Origin: Lates calcarifer
Taxonomy: Eukaryota; Chordata; Actinopteri; Centropomidae
Direction of reading: 5' to 3'
Assembly (NCBI RefSeq): GCF_001640805.2
Contig: NC_066833.1
Coordinates: 4,192,471 to 4,256,470 of the forward strand
DNA length: 64,000 nucleotides
A model generated the notes under the pieces. It ran no database searches, was not told the DNA's origin, and saw nothing but the letters and a program-made list of their open reading frames with translations. A program made the translations under genes and the position numbers. Shown here piece by piece: positions 36,802 through 48,350 of this stretch (positions within the stretch are counted from its first letter, which is position 1; every line of letters starts with the position of its first letter).

Positions 36802-37780
36802 TCCCTAAGCACAGGGCGCGGCAGGACCGGTCCAACAAATAGATCCCTGGAAGACGGGGCCAAGGTGAATGGCGGACTGAACACACTGGTCCCTCCGCAC
36901 GGTGCACAACTGATAACAGAAGTGAAAAGAACGAGACTGTCCAAAGGGTGGGAATTTGTGGCCTTTTTGTCTTTACAGAGAAGATTCAAGCCTATCAGAG
37001 AGAAGCATTTTGACTTCTTTTTCTTCATCTGTGTGCTTTGCTCATGACTGTGGCGGCAACGAAGCATGAACTCCTTGGTCTTGTCTAGAGAGAGACACAG
37101 AAAGAGAAAGTAGAGTTAGCAGTGAGTTTGTCTGCAGTTACTCTCATGAAATCCATAACTTCAACAGCATAAAACCAGCGTTCAGTCTTTGTACAGAGCA
37201 GGCTTATATTTGTATATTTTTATAAACACTAAAAATGCTCTTTTTAGTCAAAACTATGCACCCCACAGGATTCTGAACAAGTTGAATTTCACTCTTCTTC
37301 AGATAATTTCAAAATCACAGGATTATTAAAAGCACATATTTCTGAAGGTTTCTATGATGATGTGGTACTACTAACATTTACTAAGCAATAGACTTCTTAC
37401 CTTCATTTTGCACAGAGAATTTTAAGAGTCAAGTCTTGTAAAGATTGAATTTTCTTTAATGTTGTGTTTGTGTGAGCGTGTGTTACTGTATGCTCCAATT
37501 GCACTCCCTTCTCTTAATCTGAATGGCAGGGTGCCAATTTACCAACCCCACCCCCAGCCTCTGAACCCCTGTTTGTAAAAGACCAAAACCAGCAATGTGG
37601 TAGTCTTTCAGTGCTTTGAGACTTCTCTGAAGACATACTTCACTTAACCCTCATGCATCATTATGGACATTTTTGTCCTTAATGACTGAAGAGGGTAGTA
37701 AATTAAACTGATGCCTGAGGGTTAAAAACATGTCAAAAGTGTAAAGTTTCATTTGAATAAAAAGCTGTTCCATTCCCTGA
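36802..37780 (+). other. itgb5: itgb5 3' UTR (end inferred)
   Basis: Non-coding sequence follows the stop codon. No further exon pattern appears until the first good poly(A) signal, AATAAA at 37756-37761. An earlier weaker ATTAAA lies near 37324. The UTR end is inferred from these signals only. Confidence 0.5.
37756..37761 (+). terminator. itgb5: Candidate poly(A) signal of itgb5
   Basis: AATAAA about 955 bases after the itgb5 stop, and the first perfect hexamer downstream of it. Cleavage would be expected 10-30 bases later. Confidence 0.5.
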
Positions 37781-37914
37781 AACAGGTGGGCAATGTAGTT
37801 TCTAGCAAACATTGCTTAAACTGGAGGAAACAGTGAGTTTGTTGGGGACTATTTTCAGCAGCGGATTAGTACACATTTGGAGCTCCAATGAGTACTTATA
37901 TTAAAGAAAAGCTT

Positions 37915-38132
37915 TAACAGTTATTAGTTGAGTAGTAAATTAGTCAAAACTACTTCCAGCTTCAGAAGTCTGTGTCAGGATTTGCTGCTTTATTTGGTGT
38001 CACCTTGGGCATTAGAAAATTGTGACAGGCATTTTTTTTACTATCCAGACATTTTATAGACCAAACAATTAACTGAGAAAAAAATTGGCAGATTAATCAT
38101 TAATGAAAAGAAGCTTTAGGCACAGCCCTAAT
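37915..38132 (-). repeat. GGGCTGCAACTAAC family, copy 3
   Basis: Reverse orientation: attttatagaccaaacaatt, ggcagattaatcattaatga and aggcacagccct at the right end. Confidence 0.6.
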
Positions 38133-38399
38133 TTACAGCAACAGGACTGTGTTCTGTGGGACTGACGTCAAATTAATTATAGTGGCTGTGGTGTGTTCAG
38201 TGCAGTGAAGGGACATTACCCACCCAACGCAATGAATCAATTCATTGCTGGTTTTGGTCTTTTTTATTGGATTTATAATATGACAGTAAAAAAAAGTGTA
38301 AAATATCACCAACCTCTGAATCCTTACACTCATGACAAGATCACCTCTAACTTGGAATATCAACACATAAACATAAACTTGGGCTTTATTTTCCCATGT

Positions 38400-38800
38400 T
38401 TCTGCATGTAAATGATTGATGGGGACAAAAACCTTTGGAATCCATGTTATATTATGCAAGAACAGTGTAGCCGGCCACCACAACAGCTGCAATGTAATCA
38501 AATTGGCAGGCATCCACTAAAGTGCTCAAATTGTTATTTTAAGTGTCTGACAACATTATGGATAAGATTCCTACAGAGATAGAGCTTTGTATTAAAGAGG
38601 AAGATACTTCTTGATTAAGCAGAAACATCATCATATATCTCTACCAGACTCCACTGACAAAAACAGGAATTTTACTGAGCAGAACACAGGAGTTGCCAGA
38701 ATACTGCTGCCTTGATCAGTTAGTTTGTGTTGTTGTGTGGTACTTTGACTTATGTAAAGGAACTAAATACTTCCTCCACCACTGAAAGTCACACATATCC
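38400..38800 (-). repeat. CTTTCAGTGGTGG family, copy E (reverse orientation)
   Basis: Read on the minus strand from 38800: tgactttcagtggtggagga, taaagtaccac-like text, gtctggtagaga, aggaatcttatcc, gtcagacactt, and onward. A + strand partial copy begins right after it. Confidence 0.7.
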
Positions 38801-38805
38801 ATACT

Positions 38806-38958
38806 GTCAGTTAAGTATAATAACTATCTGAGCCAGTCAGTGGCAAAAACAAGCATTTTAGTGGATGTGCTTTGACGCAGATGTGACCCGTTGGATTACA
38901 TTACAGCAGCTGTTTGCCCCAATCCCAAAAACATGGGAAAATAAAGCCCAGGTTCAAA
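38806..38958 (+). repeat. CTTTCAGTGGTGG family, copy F (3' part, inverted relative to E)
   Basis: ctgagccagtcagtggcaaa, acaagcattttagtggatg, ggattacattacagcagctg and ataaagcccaggttc correspond to the middle and end of copy D. Together with copy E it makes a fold-back arrangement. Confidence 0.65.
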
Positions 38959-38961
38959 AAG

Positions 38962-39205
38962 AAGTTATCGGAGGCCGGAGTGTGCCCGAAGCCTAGAGAA
39001 GCAAGCTTGTTACTGGAGGGTCGTCAGTTCAGTTCATGGGGCAGGATTAAACCAAGGTGGGAAAAGTGAAAAAGCTTCCCTCATCCACGCCACTGTGGTA
39101 CCCTTGAACCAGGCCCAGCTGCTCAGTGGGTCAGTACTGTGGTCATACTGTGTGAATGTGTGAGGTTGCCTCAGTGAAACTAGCCCGATTAAATAAAGGT
39201 AAAAA
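38962..39205 (+). mobile_element. SINE-like fragment
   Basis: gaagcctagagaagcaagct, ggagggtcgtcagttcagtt (decayed B box), gtggtacccttgaacc and ctgctcagtgggtc resemble a fish tRNA-head SINE; aattaaataaaggtaaaa-like sequence (39188-39204) ends it. Confidence 0.55.
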
Positions 39206-40056
39206 GTGGATTTGACTGGCTGCTACAATATAAATTCCCTGCGACACTGTGTCCACCCTGCCAGCTGTGGGACTGGGTGGGAATCCTCAAAGGACAGCAT
39301 GCAGGGTCATAAATCTACCGTCACTGTTCCCACAGGAAGAGGCAGCGTGTGAACTGTCACAGAGAATTCTGACAGCAGGACATGTTAGGACCGGTGAGTC
39401 TGGGAGAGGGGGGACGGTGCTCTGTGGCCTTTTTGTTTTTGGATGGTCTTACAGTAAAAGTGGCAGGGACTTGGAGTTAATGTGTGTAAGAGTGTGATTG
39501 AGAGATAAGAGTGTATGTAAATAATATTACTTGGGTACATACATGTACATACAGTGCCAAATGAAATGGAAACGTTTTCAGCCATGGAGTTTGAACTTGG
39601 CTTGGCTGTGTGTCTTGGCACAGTTTACTAAAACTCACCGATCACCACCTTTTTTTTTTTTTCAGCTCAAACATAAATCATTAGTGCAGCAGCATTCTTC
39701 CTGTACAGTCCTGAACATTTTCACATGGATGAACAGTCCACCAGAGGACTTGCGCCCATACATGTTTATGTAATACTGCACACAGAGCAAGAACAATAAA
39801 TCTGCTTATGTCAAAAGTCAGTGAGTCTGTTGTGTTTGGCTAAAGTCGTATGCTACATATTTATTGAGAGAAGGAGTGGCATAAATCTGAGGTCTAATTT
39901 TAAACATCACACATTACTGTGCACACTTCATAGTGTAGTAAAACATCTGTTTGCACCACTAACTGTTTGATGTGTGATCACACAGTCAGGAAGGCTGGTC
40001 TGATGTGTCCTCTGGTGCTGTAATTTACACCTTCTTGGTCAGACGCCTCCCAGATA

Positions 40057-40076
40057 TGATGATGATGATGATGATG
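40057..40076 (+). repeat. (GAT)n microsatellite
   Basis: Seven tandem ATG/GAT units. Confidence 0.9.
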
Positions 40077-40837
40077 CAGAAGCTTTTGCAAAATGACCCT
40101 GTAATTATGTGTTTAGTAAACTCTTCAAACTGACATATTGCTTTGTTTTATTTTAAAGTATTATATCTCTACGGGCCCATTATTGTAAATGTGTGTGGAG
40201 GGTTGTGAGCTCATACTAAAGGTTCTGAATGTAGATACAAAATATTAATATAAATATTAAGCCTTAAAAGTTGTTAAATAGTCTTACATTTGAATTAATG
40301 ACGTCTTAATTGCCACCAACTCAAAACCAGTTAAGTTTTCTTGGATGAAAGTTCCATTGAACCTTCTTTTTACTTTATACTTGCACTTGTCTGTTGGCAA
40401 AATATAGATTAACCTAACTTACTCTGCACAGGACCACATCTCCAATTCCTGGATAAGAAAATAATGATTTGGTTAAAAATAATTTTGAAAAGGTTTCACA
40501 ACTTTCCTCACATATTTGGAAATAATCCCTCTTCAATAAAGGTCCCATATACAGTATACCTCCTGTTTAGATCTTGGTGGGTTGATGAGGACATTGGACC
40601 ATCTTTGGTTTCTCTAAACATTTTCACACAGTAGAAAAATCTAAATGAATCTATTTCTCTTGTATGTACAGGTCACAAACGTCTCATGTGTCTCTGTAGC
40701 TTGCTTTTAACTTCTAACAAAAGAAACTACAGGCTGTGATGTGGAACAAGTCATTGATTGTTCTGTTATTCCTGCTGGAGGTGAGCTCATAAATCTCTGT
40801 GCCCTCCCTCTTGGTGGTTTTCAGTGGGTTTCCTCCC

Positions 40838-40858
40838 TCTCTCTCTCTCTCTCTCTCT
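40838..40858 (+). repeat. (CT)n microsatellite
   Basis: Short pure CT run in the intergenic spacer. Confidence 0.9.
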
Positions 40859-41269
40859 TTGGGTGAGAGTGGTCTGCCATGCTTGTGAAGTCACAGAGCT
40901 CAGGTTAAATCTGGCTGTGAGAGAATTGAAGAGTCAACAAATGAAAAATAAACCCTTAAAACGCTGATGTGGATGATCAGGACTAATTACCAGTGTACAG
41001 AGCTCAGATCTCACTCTCATTAACACAATCAATTTCCTAATTAGCTGTTGCTGACTAGTCTGACGCAGCTCAAGGGGATGATGCAGAATTGATTTCAACA
41101 AGAGGGTAAACGGTTGTTTCTGCTAAGTACACATTTGACATGTTTTGTTTTGATTAGATTTTCTACAAACACACTTGATAATATATTTCTATTTTGTCTC
41201 TACAGTTACGTCTCTTCTCTTTTTCAGGAATTCTCTTTATCTTTATTCATTTCTGCCATTTACAGAGAT

Positions 41270-41400
41270 TTTTTGGAAGGAGGTTATGTTTTCACCAGTA
41301 TCTGTTTGTTTGTTTGTTAACAGGATTACGCAAAAGGAGCTGAACTGATTTGAACCAGACTTGGTGGAGGGATGGTTCATTGGCCAAGGAACCGATTACA
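41270..41400 (+). repeat. GGAGGTTATGTTTTCACC repeat, copy 2
   Basis: ggaggttatgttttcaccag, tgtttgtttgtttgtt, ggattacgcaaaagg, cttggtggagggatgg. Typical fish interspersed repeat. Confidence 0.65.
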
Positions 41401-43002
41401 TTTAGGTGTGGATCTGGTTTAAAGGGGCCAATCCAGTCTCCCAGAAATTAATTTACCTATGTCAGTGCCCTCTGAAGAGTTGGAAACATGGCTGTGTGAG
41501 CATGTGTGTGGGTGTGGGAATGTGAGTATGCATGTGTGCTTGCTTGCTTCTTCTTATGCATGCTGCATCATAATGGACAGGCAGCTGAGATCATACTTTC
41601 TCCTCCATCTCTTCTCACACATCATCTGTGTGAGAAAAGCTTTCCTGCTGAAGAAGCTATTTCTGACTGAGCACTTAAATATTTCACTTCCTGTGTTTGG
41701 CTTCTTCCCCTGTTTAAAAAATAAACCAAAAAAGTGTCCTTCTTCCATCCTTCTGCTTTATTTCCTCAGCTCAGCATCTTTCTGTTTACCTTGCACGTTT
41801 AGCATCACTTCTTTTTTTCTGTTCTTCTCAGCCTGACAGTGATACTACTTAGAGGAAATGAAAATGAAGCACACACCCTGGCCAAATGCTGTGCACCTAG
41901 TGTACTCTCAGTTTGCAGCTGTCTGCAGAGGAAATTCACGAAGTGCCATTCATCACTGACACTTTTGGAATCAAGGTAATTGTAATGGTGCTTAGTGCTG
42001 GAAAAGGCACAGAAATCCTTTACTTAAAGTGACCCGCTGAGTCCTGCCAGCCGACTTCAAAATGAGTGACGTGCATACTCCAATCCTTGTCGTGTCCATG
42101 TGATGCATTTCAGATGATGGGACTCAAACCATGGCTTCCTCCCTAAACCAAAGCATTTTAATCCAAACAACATGGAGATGACTGGCACTGTGCTGTTTGA
42201 AAGTGTGAAGTCATGTTATTTGTACACAGATTGATGGAACAGGGTTGAAAGAGTCACAAAGCCGGTGACCTGACTCAATAAATGTCAGTTATCTATCATT
42301 TGCTAATATTAGCTTAGCTGCTGGTCATACCAGACCAAAAATGGCTGCAGCAGCAAAAACCCTGAGTGTGTTAAACTGGAAATGAGGCTCTGATTTAATG
42401 CTCAAGAATTCAACTTTTCATTTGTAAATAGAGGATTGTGTTGTTTCTTATTTTAAAAAAAATATCAGTATATCACAATGGTGAAATGCTCCATTATAGT
42501 CCAGCATTTAAAACTATACTTCTGTAGTATTGGAGTACTATACTACATCATATTCTAACACCGTAGTATTATATTGACGTAATAATGTTGAACGTATTGT
42601 GGATAATGATTCCTGTCAGTGTTATGAAAATGAAAATTAAGTATAAGGAAATAAAAAAGAAGAGAAAAGTGTTTATGTTGTGTCACTCAGCTGAAACAAA
42701 GCTGTTCTTAAAAATCTTTGCAGATACTGGATTTTGACCTGTCAGCTTCAGTATTTACTGTGTCCTAAAATCTGAGAACAGTTTTCTTTATTTTTCAAAC
42801 ATTTTAATTTAAATTGAGAGATGAATAAAGGGAAAGAGAGGAGGGAAGTCCTTAGATGTCAGATAAATTTGATGGGTCAGTGTGTAATATCTTGCCAAGA
42901 AATGTACTGAATTACAAAATCCAACCAAGTTCAACAACATTTTCTAATCTCAGTTTATCACCACAGCAACTTTCAACTGATAAATATGAGGATCTGCGTG
43001 TG

Positions 43003-43195
43003 TGCAGCAGTGGAAAGTAAAACAAGTAAGTGCATTTACTCGGAGAACTGACAGTACATTGAAGTACTTATCTTACTCACTTTACTTTATAGTTAAACTC
43101 TACATTTCAGAGTTAAAATGTGTACTTTTAATTCCATTACATTTATTTTTCAGCTGCAGTTATTTGGTATTTCAACAAACACTGAGCATATAAAG
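43003..43195 (+). repeat. GTGGAAAGTAAC-type teleost repeat, copy 1
   Basis: gcagtggaaagtaaaacaag, gcatttactcgg, attgaagtacttatctta and attccattacatttattttt; a decayed relative of the copy at 45.9 kb. Confidence 0.6.
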
Positions 43196-43389
43196 GATAA
43201 ATCCATTTTAAATATTGCATACATATTGATGCATTTGATGCATGGGTAATAGTAATCCAGTAATTTAACACTGGAAGGGGCCATTCTGCATGATCAGTAC
43301 TTTACTTTTCTTTCTTTAAGTGGATTTTCCACTACCTGCTCAGCAGCAAACAGCAGACAGACACAGTTAGACAGCAGCTGCTGAACAGG

Positions 43390-43450
43390 GAGGAGTGTTT
43401 AGCAGCTTAAGAGCCAGACATTAACCTCAGAGCTAAAAGAAAGCCACCAG
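43390..43450 (+). repeat. AGCTAAAGAGCCAG family, copy 3
   Basis: gtttagcagcttaagagcca then gacattaacctcagagctaa; the middle segment is deleted relative to copy 1. Confidence 0.55.
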
Positions 43451-43618
43451 ATCCAACATTTATAAAAAGCACATTATAAACATCCACAGCTGATAACTGT
43501 CAGATATTATCCAACTAATCTATGACACAGTCTTACTAATGAACTCTTGCAGCAGGCACAGACGTCTGTTTCAGGAGGAAGAGGGAGCTATGAGAGAGCT
43601 TTAACCTCTTTTTTTGTG

Positions 43619-43656
43619 ATGTGAGTGAGTGAGTGAGTGAGTGAGTGTGAGTGTGT
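43619..43656 (+). repeat. (GTGA)n microsatellite
   Basis: Tandem GTGA/GAGT tetranucleotides. Confidence 0.9.
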
Positions 43657-44914
43657 CTCCATCACCAGTCCTCTCTCTGTTGGCATCCACATGCCTCCAT
43701 GAACACACACTGACATGCACTGACCTCACATGCCTGTTCTCACAACGGTGACACATTCAGACCATATGCATCACAAAAGCTCCATTAACCGTATAAAACA
43801 ACATTGTCAGAAAGTCACAGTGTTTTGCCCTTTGACCTCCTGTTGTTGAATGCTGTTATTGTCAATCTGATGTGAGCGTTAGGCGTGAAATACATGTGTT
43901 GTTGGACAGAAATACTGCCCTAGCTGCAGTATGTTTTAGTTTAGTTTGTTAGTATAGTTTTATTTAGCTCACCAAGGAGCTCTGATACCTAAAATCTGCT
44001 CTGTGTAGTGAAGAAATATAAAGGAAACACCAAGACTACACCCACAAAAGTGTCATGAGGTTTCTGTTCTTAGCTTTCTTTCTTTCTTGGCTATCTAAGC
44101 TTAGATGCTATAACATTGCTTCCCCCTGTAGTGCTATTAGGGTACTGCCTTTTTAAGTTTGGTTTACCTTTAGGTAACACTTTATAATACTGTACAACCT
44201 GGGATGAAGACAGTGAGACTTTGGGGAATAATTGGGCTGTAATATTCATAAGGCTCCTTATTAAACATGAAAGATTAGAAATGTTTGATCCATTTACATT
44301 GACATGTTATATTATATTATTAGTTATATATAGTTATATAGTTTTTCCCTTTTTAAATGAATAGAAACCTTCCATAGATGTGTACTTGACAAATGTACAT
44401 TTGTTTTCTACTCCAGCTCCAGTTAGGAGCTGCTGTAGTGCTGAATGATTTTTTTTAAATACAGTTAAATTTTTCACATTGTCCAAATCATTCAGTGAAG
44501 TAAAAAAAGGTGATAATAAATCCTGGTAGGGTGGGTGTAACTGAGCTTGTTTCTTATATTTTCTCTTCAACACCACAATGTTTCTTAATGAATTAAACCA
44601 CAACAAAGAACCAGATATGTGGGTTGTAATATAATGTGCAGGTATTTACCGCATCCCCCCTTTAATTACCAAATGATGTTAATAAAGTTTGATTATTTTC
44701 ATTCATTGGTAAGGTTTTGAGCACCTTATTTCGCACTGTACCCTATAGGTACAGTTTTGTTCCTTATGGTGTTGTTTTCTTCCACTGTGCTTAATTTGAG
44801 TACCAGCAGGAACCAATAAATGTTGTATTGGTACCTATTCATACACTGAAACACACTGTAAATGGATTGTATTATAAAGTATTACCAACCTTTTTGGATT
44901 TTACTTTTGGTCTG

Positions 44915-45345
44915 GAGCTGTTTTTCATGGTTTGGGCTGAAGCCCTTAGTTCCAGTGAAGGGAAATCTTTATACTCCAGCATACAGTGAAACTTTGGACA
45001 AGTGTTCTTCCATTTTTGTGGTAACAGTCTGGGTTAAGGCTCTTTCCTGTTTTAAATGCACAAAGCCAGCCCCACAAAGAAATAGTTTTCCTGCTTCAGT
45101 GTGGTAGAACCTGACTGGCCTTCACACAGTCCTGACCTCAACCCCATCAAAACACAACTAGAATGAACTGGAAGGGTGACTCTGAGCCAGGCCTTATTAC
45201 CCAGCATCAGAGTTGGATCTCCAATCTCCCGGTTTAAAAATCAGGTGGAAAGGCATCAGCCAAGAGTGGAGTGGAGGCTGTTATAGCAGCACATTAATAC
45301 AACAACCATGTAAAGGTGTAATATTAGGGCGTCCATATAGTTTAG
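44915..45345 (+). mobile_element. Tc1-like DNA transposon remnant (3' transposase region)
   Basis: tgtttttcatggtttgggct, tagttccagtgaagggaaat, ctgactggccttcacacagt, cctgacctcaaccccatcaa and gagtggaggctgttatagca follow in order the C-terminal part of a Tc1/mariner transposase (the D-W-P region, DLNPI, then RVEAVI). The reading frame is broken many times, so it is inactive. The end gtccatatagttta resembles the inverted-repeat side. Confidence 0.8.
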
Positions 45346-45414
45346 GCTGTGTAGTCTTCTACTACATGATGGGTTGTTGATGAAGAAGCCTGCTCCTCAG
45401 TATCCTGCCCTCTA

Positions 45415-45428
45415 CTGCCACCTAGTGA
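45415..45428 (-). promoter_or_regulatory. Second CTCF-like motif, opposite orientation
   Basis: CTGCCACCTAGTGA is the reverse complement of TCACTAGGTGGCAG, which fits the CTCF core CCASYAGRKGGCRS except for the first base. It lies 330 bases left of the + strand site. Confidence 0.4.
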
Positions 45429-45756
45429 ATGGAAAGACATCAGTAAAGTTTGTGAAGTTACTCTCATGGGAAACAATGTACTGTTGTTGTTGTTACTGAG
45501 CTGAAATGTATGAACAAGGAAATATGTTTGGCCTGTTGATTATTAGCATCAGGTGCATGCAAGTTGCAAGCAGGCCTTGCCAGAGAGAAGAGAGAGAATT
45601 CTTTCTTGCCATACTCATCTTGAATCAGTGTTCATATCACTTTGAGCAAGACTGTCACTTTACAAGTGTCAAGTGTGACTGAGCTGTAGCTCTCTGAATA
45701 TATCATAAGAAGATAACCCAGTGATAGAATGGATTCTGTGTTTTAGATGTAATTAG

Positions 45757-45775
45757 TGACCACCAGGAGGCGCCA
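45757..45775 (+). promoter_or_regulatory. Candidate CTCF site
   Basis: TGACCACCAGGAGGCGCCA differs at only three positions from the vertebrate CTCF consensus TGGCCACCAGGGGGCGCTA and keeps the core CCACCAGGAGGCGC. It lies between itgb5 and tnfaip6. Binding is inferred. Confidence 0.55.
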
Positions 45776-45898
45776 GCAGTTTTCTTTCCAACACTTCATC
45801 CCTGTGTTGTCATGGTAGAGGAGGTCATTTTATCAGTGGCAGTAGGTCATGAGTTCTGATAGTATGCAGACATGCTGCAGGTGGAAGTCACCTCTGTC

Positions 45899-46115
45899 CA
45901 GTGGTGGAAAGTAACTGAGTACATTTCCTACTTCCCTGCAGTTTTGAAGTACATGCACTTTACTTGGGTACATTTTAAGTTACTTAATACTTAACTTAAC
46001 ACCACTACATTTATTCACCAGCTATAGTTAGTAGTTACTTTGCAGATTCACAGTAGTAATTCAAAATATAATGATTACATAGATTATGACTTGATATCAT
46101 AGATAGCCTGTTATG
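45899..46115 (+). repeat. GTGGAAAGTAAC-type teleost repeat, copy 2
   Basis: cagtggtggaaagtaactga, gtacatttcctacttccc, tttacttgggtacattttaa, accactacatttattcacca, gctatagttagtagttactt: a very common fish repeat, best preserved here. Confidence 0.75.
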
Positions 46116-46892
46116 AGACACCAGAAAGGTTACTGTCCCTCAACCAATTGCAGTCATGGAATTAACCCTGGAATTAGTAGAAGAGATACTGAACCACTGT
46201 TACAGAGGCAAAAACATGGTAGAAATATTCATGTTTTTTTTTCTCCATTATTGCCCTGCCTATTTTTCAATTGGCTTTGGAGCCACAAGTCTGAACCAAC
46301 TCTGTGTCAACAGCTGCTGCAGTGATATGAGGATCATCAGGAGACCATTATATAATATATAATTTATCAAGGTTGTTTAAAGACTGAGTCCAGCACAAAC
46401 CAAAACACACCAAAGTAGCACAACCAAGGCCAAAGTATCCCACGGGTGGGAATGTGTATTTTAAAAGGATGAAGTTACCCAGCAGTATATGAAGTGGCAT
46501 TAAAATGACTCTTTACACAAGTTATTATAATATTGATTTTAGCCATGTTAAGCATGGATTTTTCATATTAAGACAGACTTGATTTAAAACCAAGTTTTCA
46601 GTGGTTAATTGATGTTGCCCAAACCATAAAAAACAACCCCAAAGGATGACATTCATCTTTGATAAAGGGTCTATTTGCAGTTTTCTCTTTTGCAAAATGT
46701 GGTTTCTTTCCTGTAGTAGGTGGAGCTTCAGCCATCATTGTGTTTACAGTACAGAAGGTTATTATGTGCCCTCTGAGAAGAGAAGACTTGTTGAGGGTTG
46801 TCTGGATGGTTCAGTGACCTGCAATGTGATGAGATGGACTGGGGCTAGCCAGTTAACATGCTAACTTCAGTAGAACAAAAGAAGTGAAAGAA

Positions 46893-47050
46893 CTAGAGGC
46901 AAAACATTGGTGTTGCTTTCCACCGCTGGAGACAAGTCTTAGCAAGTAAAGAACTGAAGTTAGATGATGAACTTATACCATTTCTAAACTAGGCTTTTAG
47001 TCTTGTGAACCGCAGCAGCATGCTAACAGTCAGCAGTAGCATATGGCAAT
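46893..47050 (-). repeat. CTTTACTCACTAAGAGC family, copy 2
   Basis: Contains ttgctttccaccgctggaga and cttagcaagtaaag, reverse complements of the copy at 1.7 kb. Confidence 0.55.
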
Positions 47051-47989
47051 AAAAACAAATTTGTGCAACATGAATGGCTCAAATTTTAAATACAAGTTAA
47101 CACACGCATTTACCACATTTGCTCTTGGTTAATTGGCTAAATGTGTTTGGAGAGTGCTTATTTAATCAGTTCCATGCTTTTTTATTATCTCTACCTACCC
47201 AAGGACATTCCTACCTACTGTCAAAACTTTTAAAGAATTTTTTTATACATAATGCGATGATGGATAAATATGAAGTTTAAACTAACCTCTCTGTTCCAGT
47301 GGTGTCATGTCATTTACAGGAGGGATTAAAAAATGGAAAAGGGTGTGTGTGAGTGTAGGAGTGTGTGTCATAGACCACCAGAGAGAGGAACCACCACCAC
47401 TAACTCCAGCTCCAGTTTGAGGAATGCCAGTGTCAGGATATTGAATCATGGAAGTCGGTCAACACAGCCCGTAAGGATTAAAGAAAAAAAAAAAAACAGT
47501 CCAGAAACAAAGACTCTATTATCCTCTGCATCTCTCTCTCTACATTCATCCATTTATTCCTCTCTCCATCTGGGTCTGCTGTATTTGACACCCATGTGGA
47601 GGTAGTTCACAACAATGGTCAGCGTCAGAGAGAGATAGAGTCTGAACAATAAAACAAGCTGTGCTCCAGAAACGTGTTCGACATATGTGAGGAGGATGTC
47701 ACGTCATTTCAGGGCAGTAATTACCCATCCATATGCTACCCCCCTCAACGCTCAGGGACATTCTCCAGAATTTCCTGGTACTGCTTGACATTTCCAAATA
47801 GTTCAAGCACACTTTCACAACCAAACTAAAATAAACAAATCTACATCTTAATACGTAGGCAGCAGAAACAAGCTGTTAACACAGCACATATTCTTAAGTT
47901 GTCTATGAGCACTCCAGGAAGTTATTGATCAACATTATAGTTGATTAGAGTTATGTTTCTGGACACCTGGTAGATCTAAGTCCAGCATT

Positions 47990-48070
47990 CCCTCTCTTTT
48001 AGCTCTGTTTTTGGTCTCTACCAACACCTCTTCAACTGCTAAATGCTCCACTATGTTCACCAGCTAGGTG
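47990..48070 (-). repeat. AGCTAAAGAGCCAG family, copy 4
   Basis: tttagctctgtttttggtct, ctaccaac, caactgctaaatgctccact: reverse orientation. Confidence 0.6.
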
Positions 48071-48109
48071 TAAGTCATGCACTGAAAACAACTGCTGCTG
48101 TGAGTCACT

Positions 48110-48350
48110 TGATCTATTGTTAACATTAAAAATATTGATTTTAACTGCTTCTAATCAGCTATTTTTACGTTACATAGCCGGTAACAGCTGCTTATCAGTT
48201 TAGAGGAAACCATACAAGTTCAAACTTTATTCCTTTACTCACCAAGAGCCGTCTCCAGTGGGGGGAAGTAACACCATTGTTTTGCTTCTATTTCGATCAC
48301 TTCCTCTACTGAAGATAGCATGCTAACCAGCTAACCCTGGTCCGGCCCAC
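48110..48350 (+). repeat. CTTTACTCACTAAGAGC family, copy 3
   Basis: Carries ttcctttactcaccaagagc, ccgtctccagtg and ttgttttgcttctatttc, the same order as the copy at 1.7 kb. It sits next to an AGCTAAAGAGCCAG family copy. Confidence 0.6.

Noticed and set aside
38133..38513. 126-codon minus-strand open frame
   Set aside because: Covers repeat copies (GGGCTGCAACTAAC and CTTTCAGTGGTGG families); no protein similarity recognised.
47333..47605. 90-codon frame starting MEKGVCECRSVC
   Set aside because: Ends in low-complexity Ser/Lys sequence with a poly-A run in the DNA; no promoter, splice pattern or family match.
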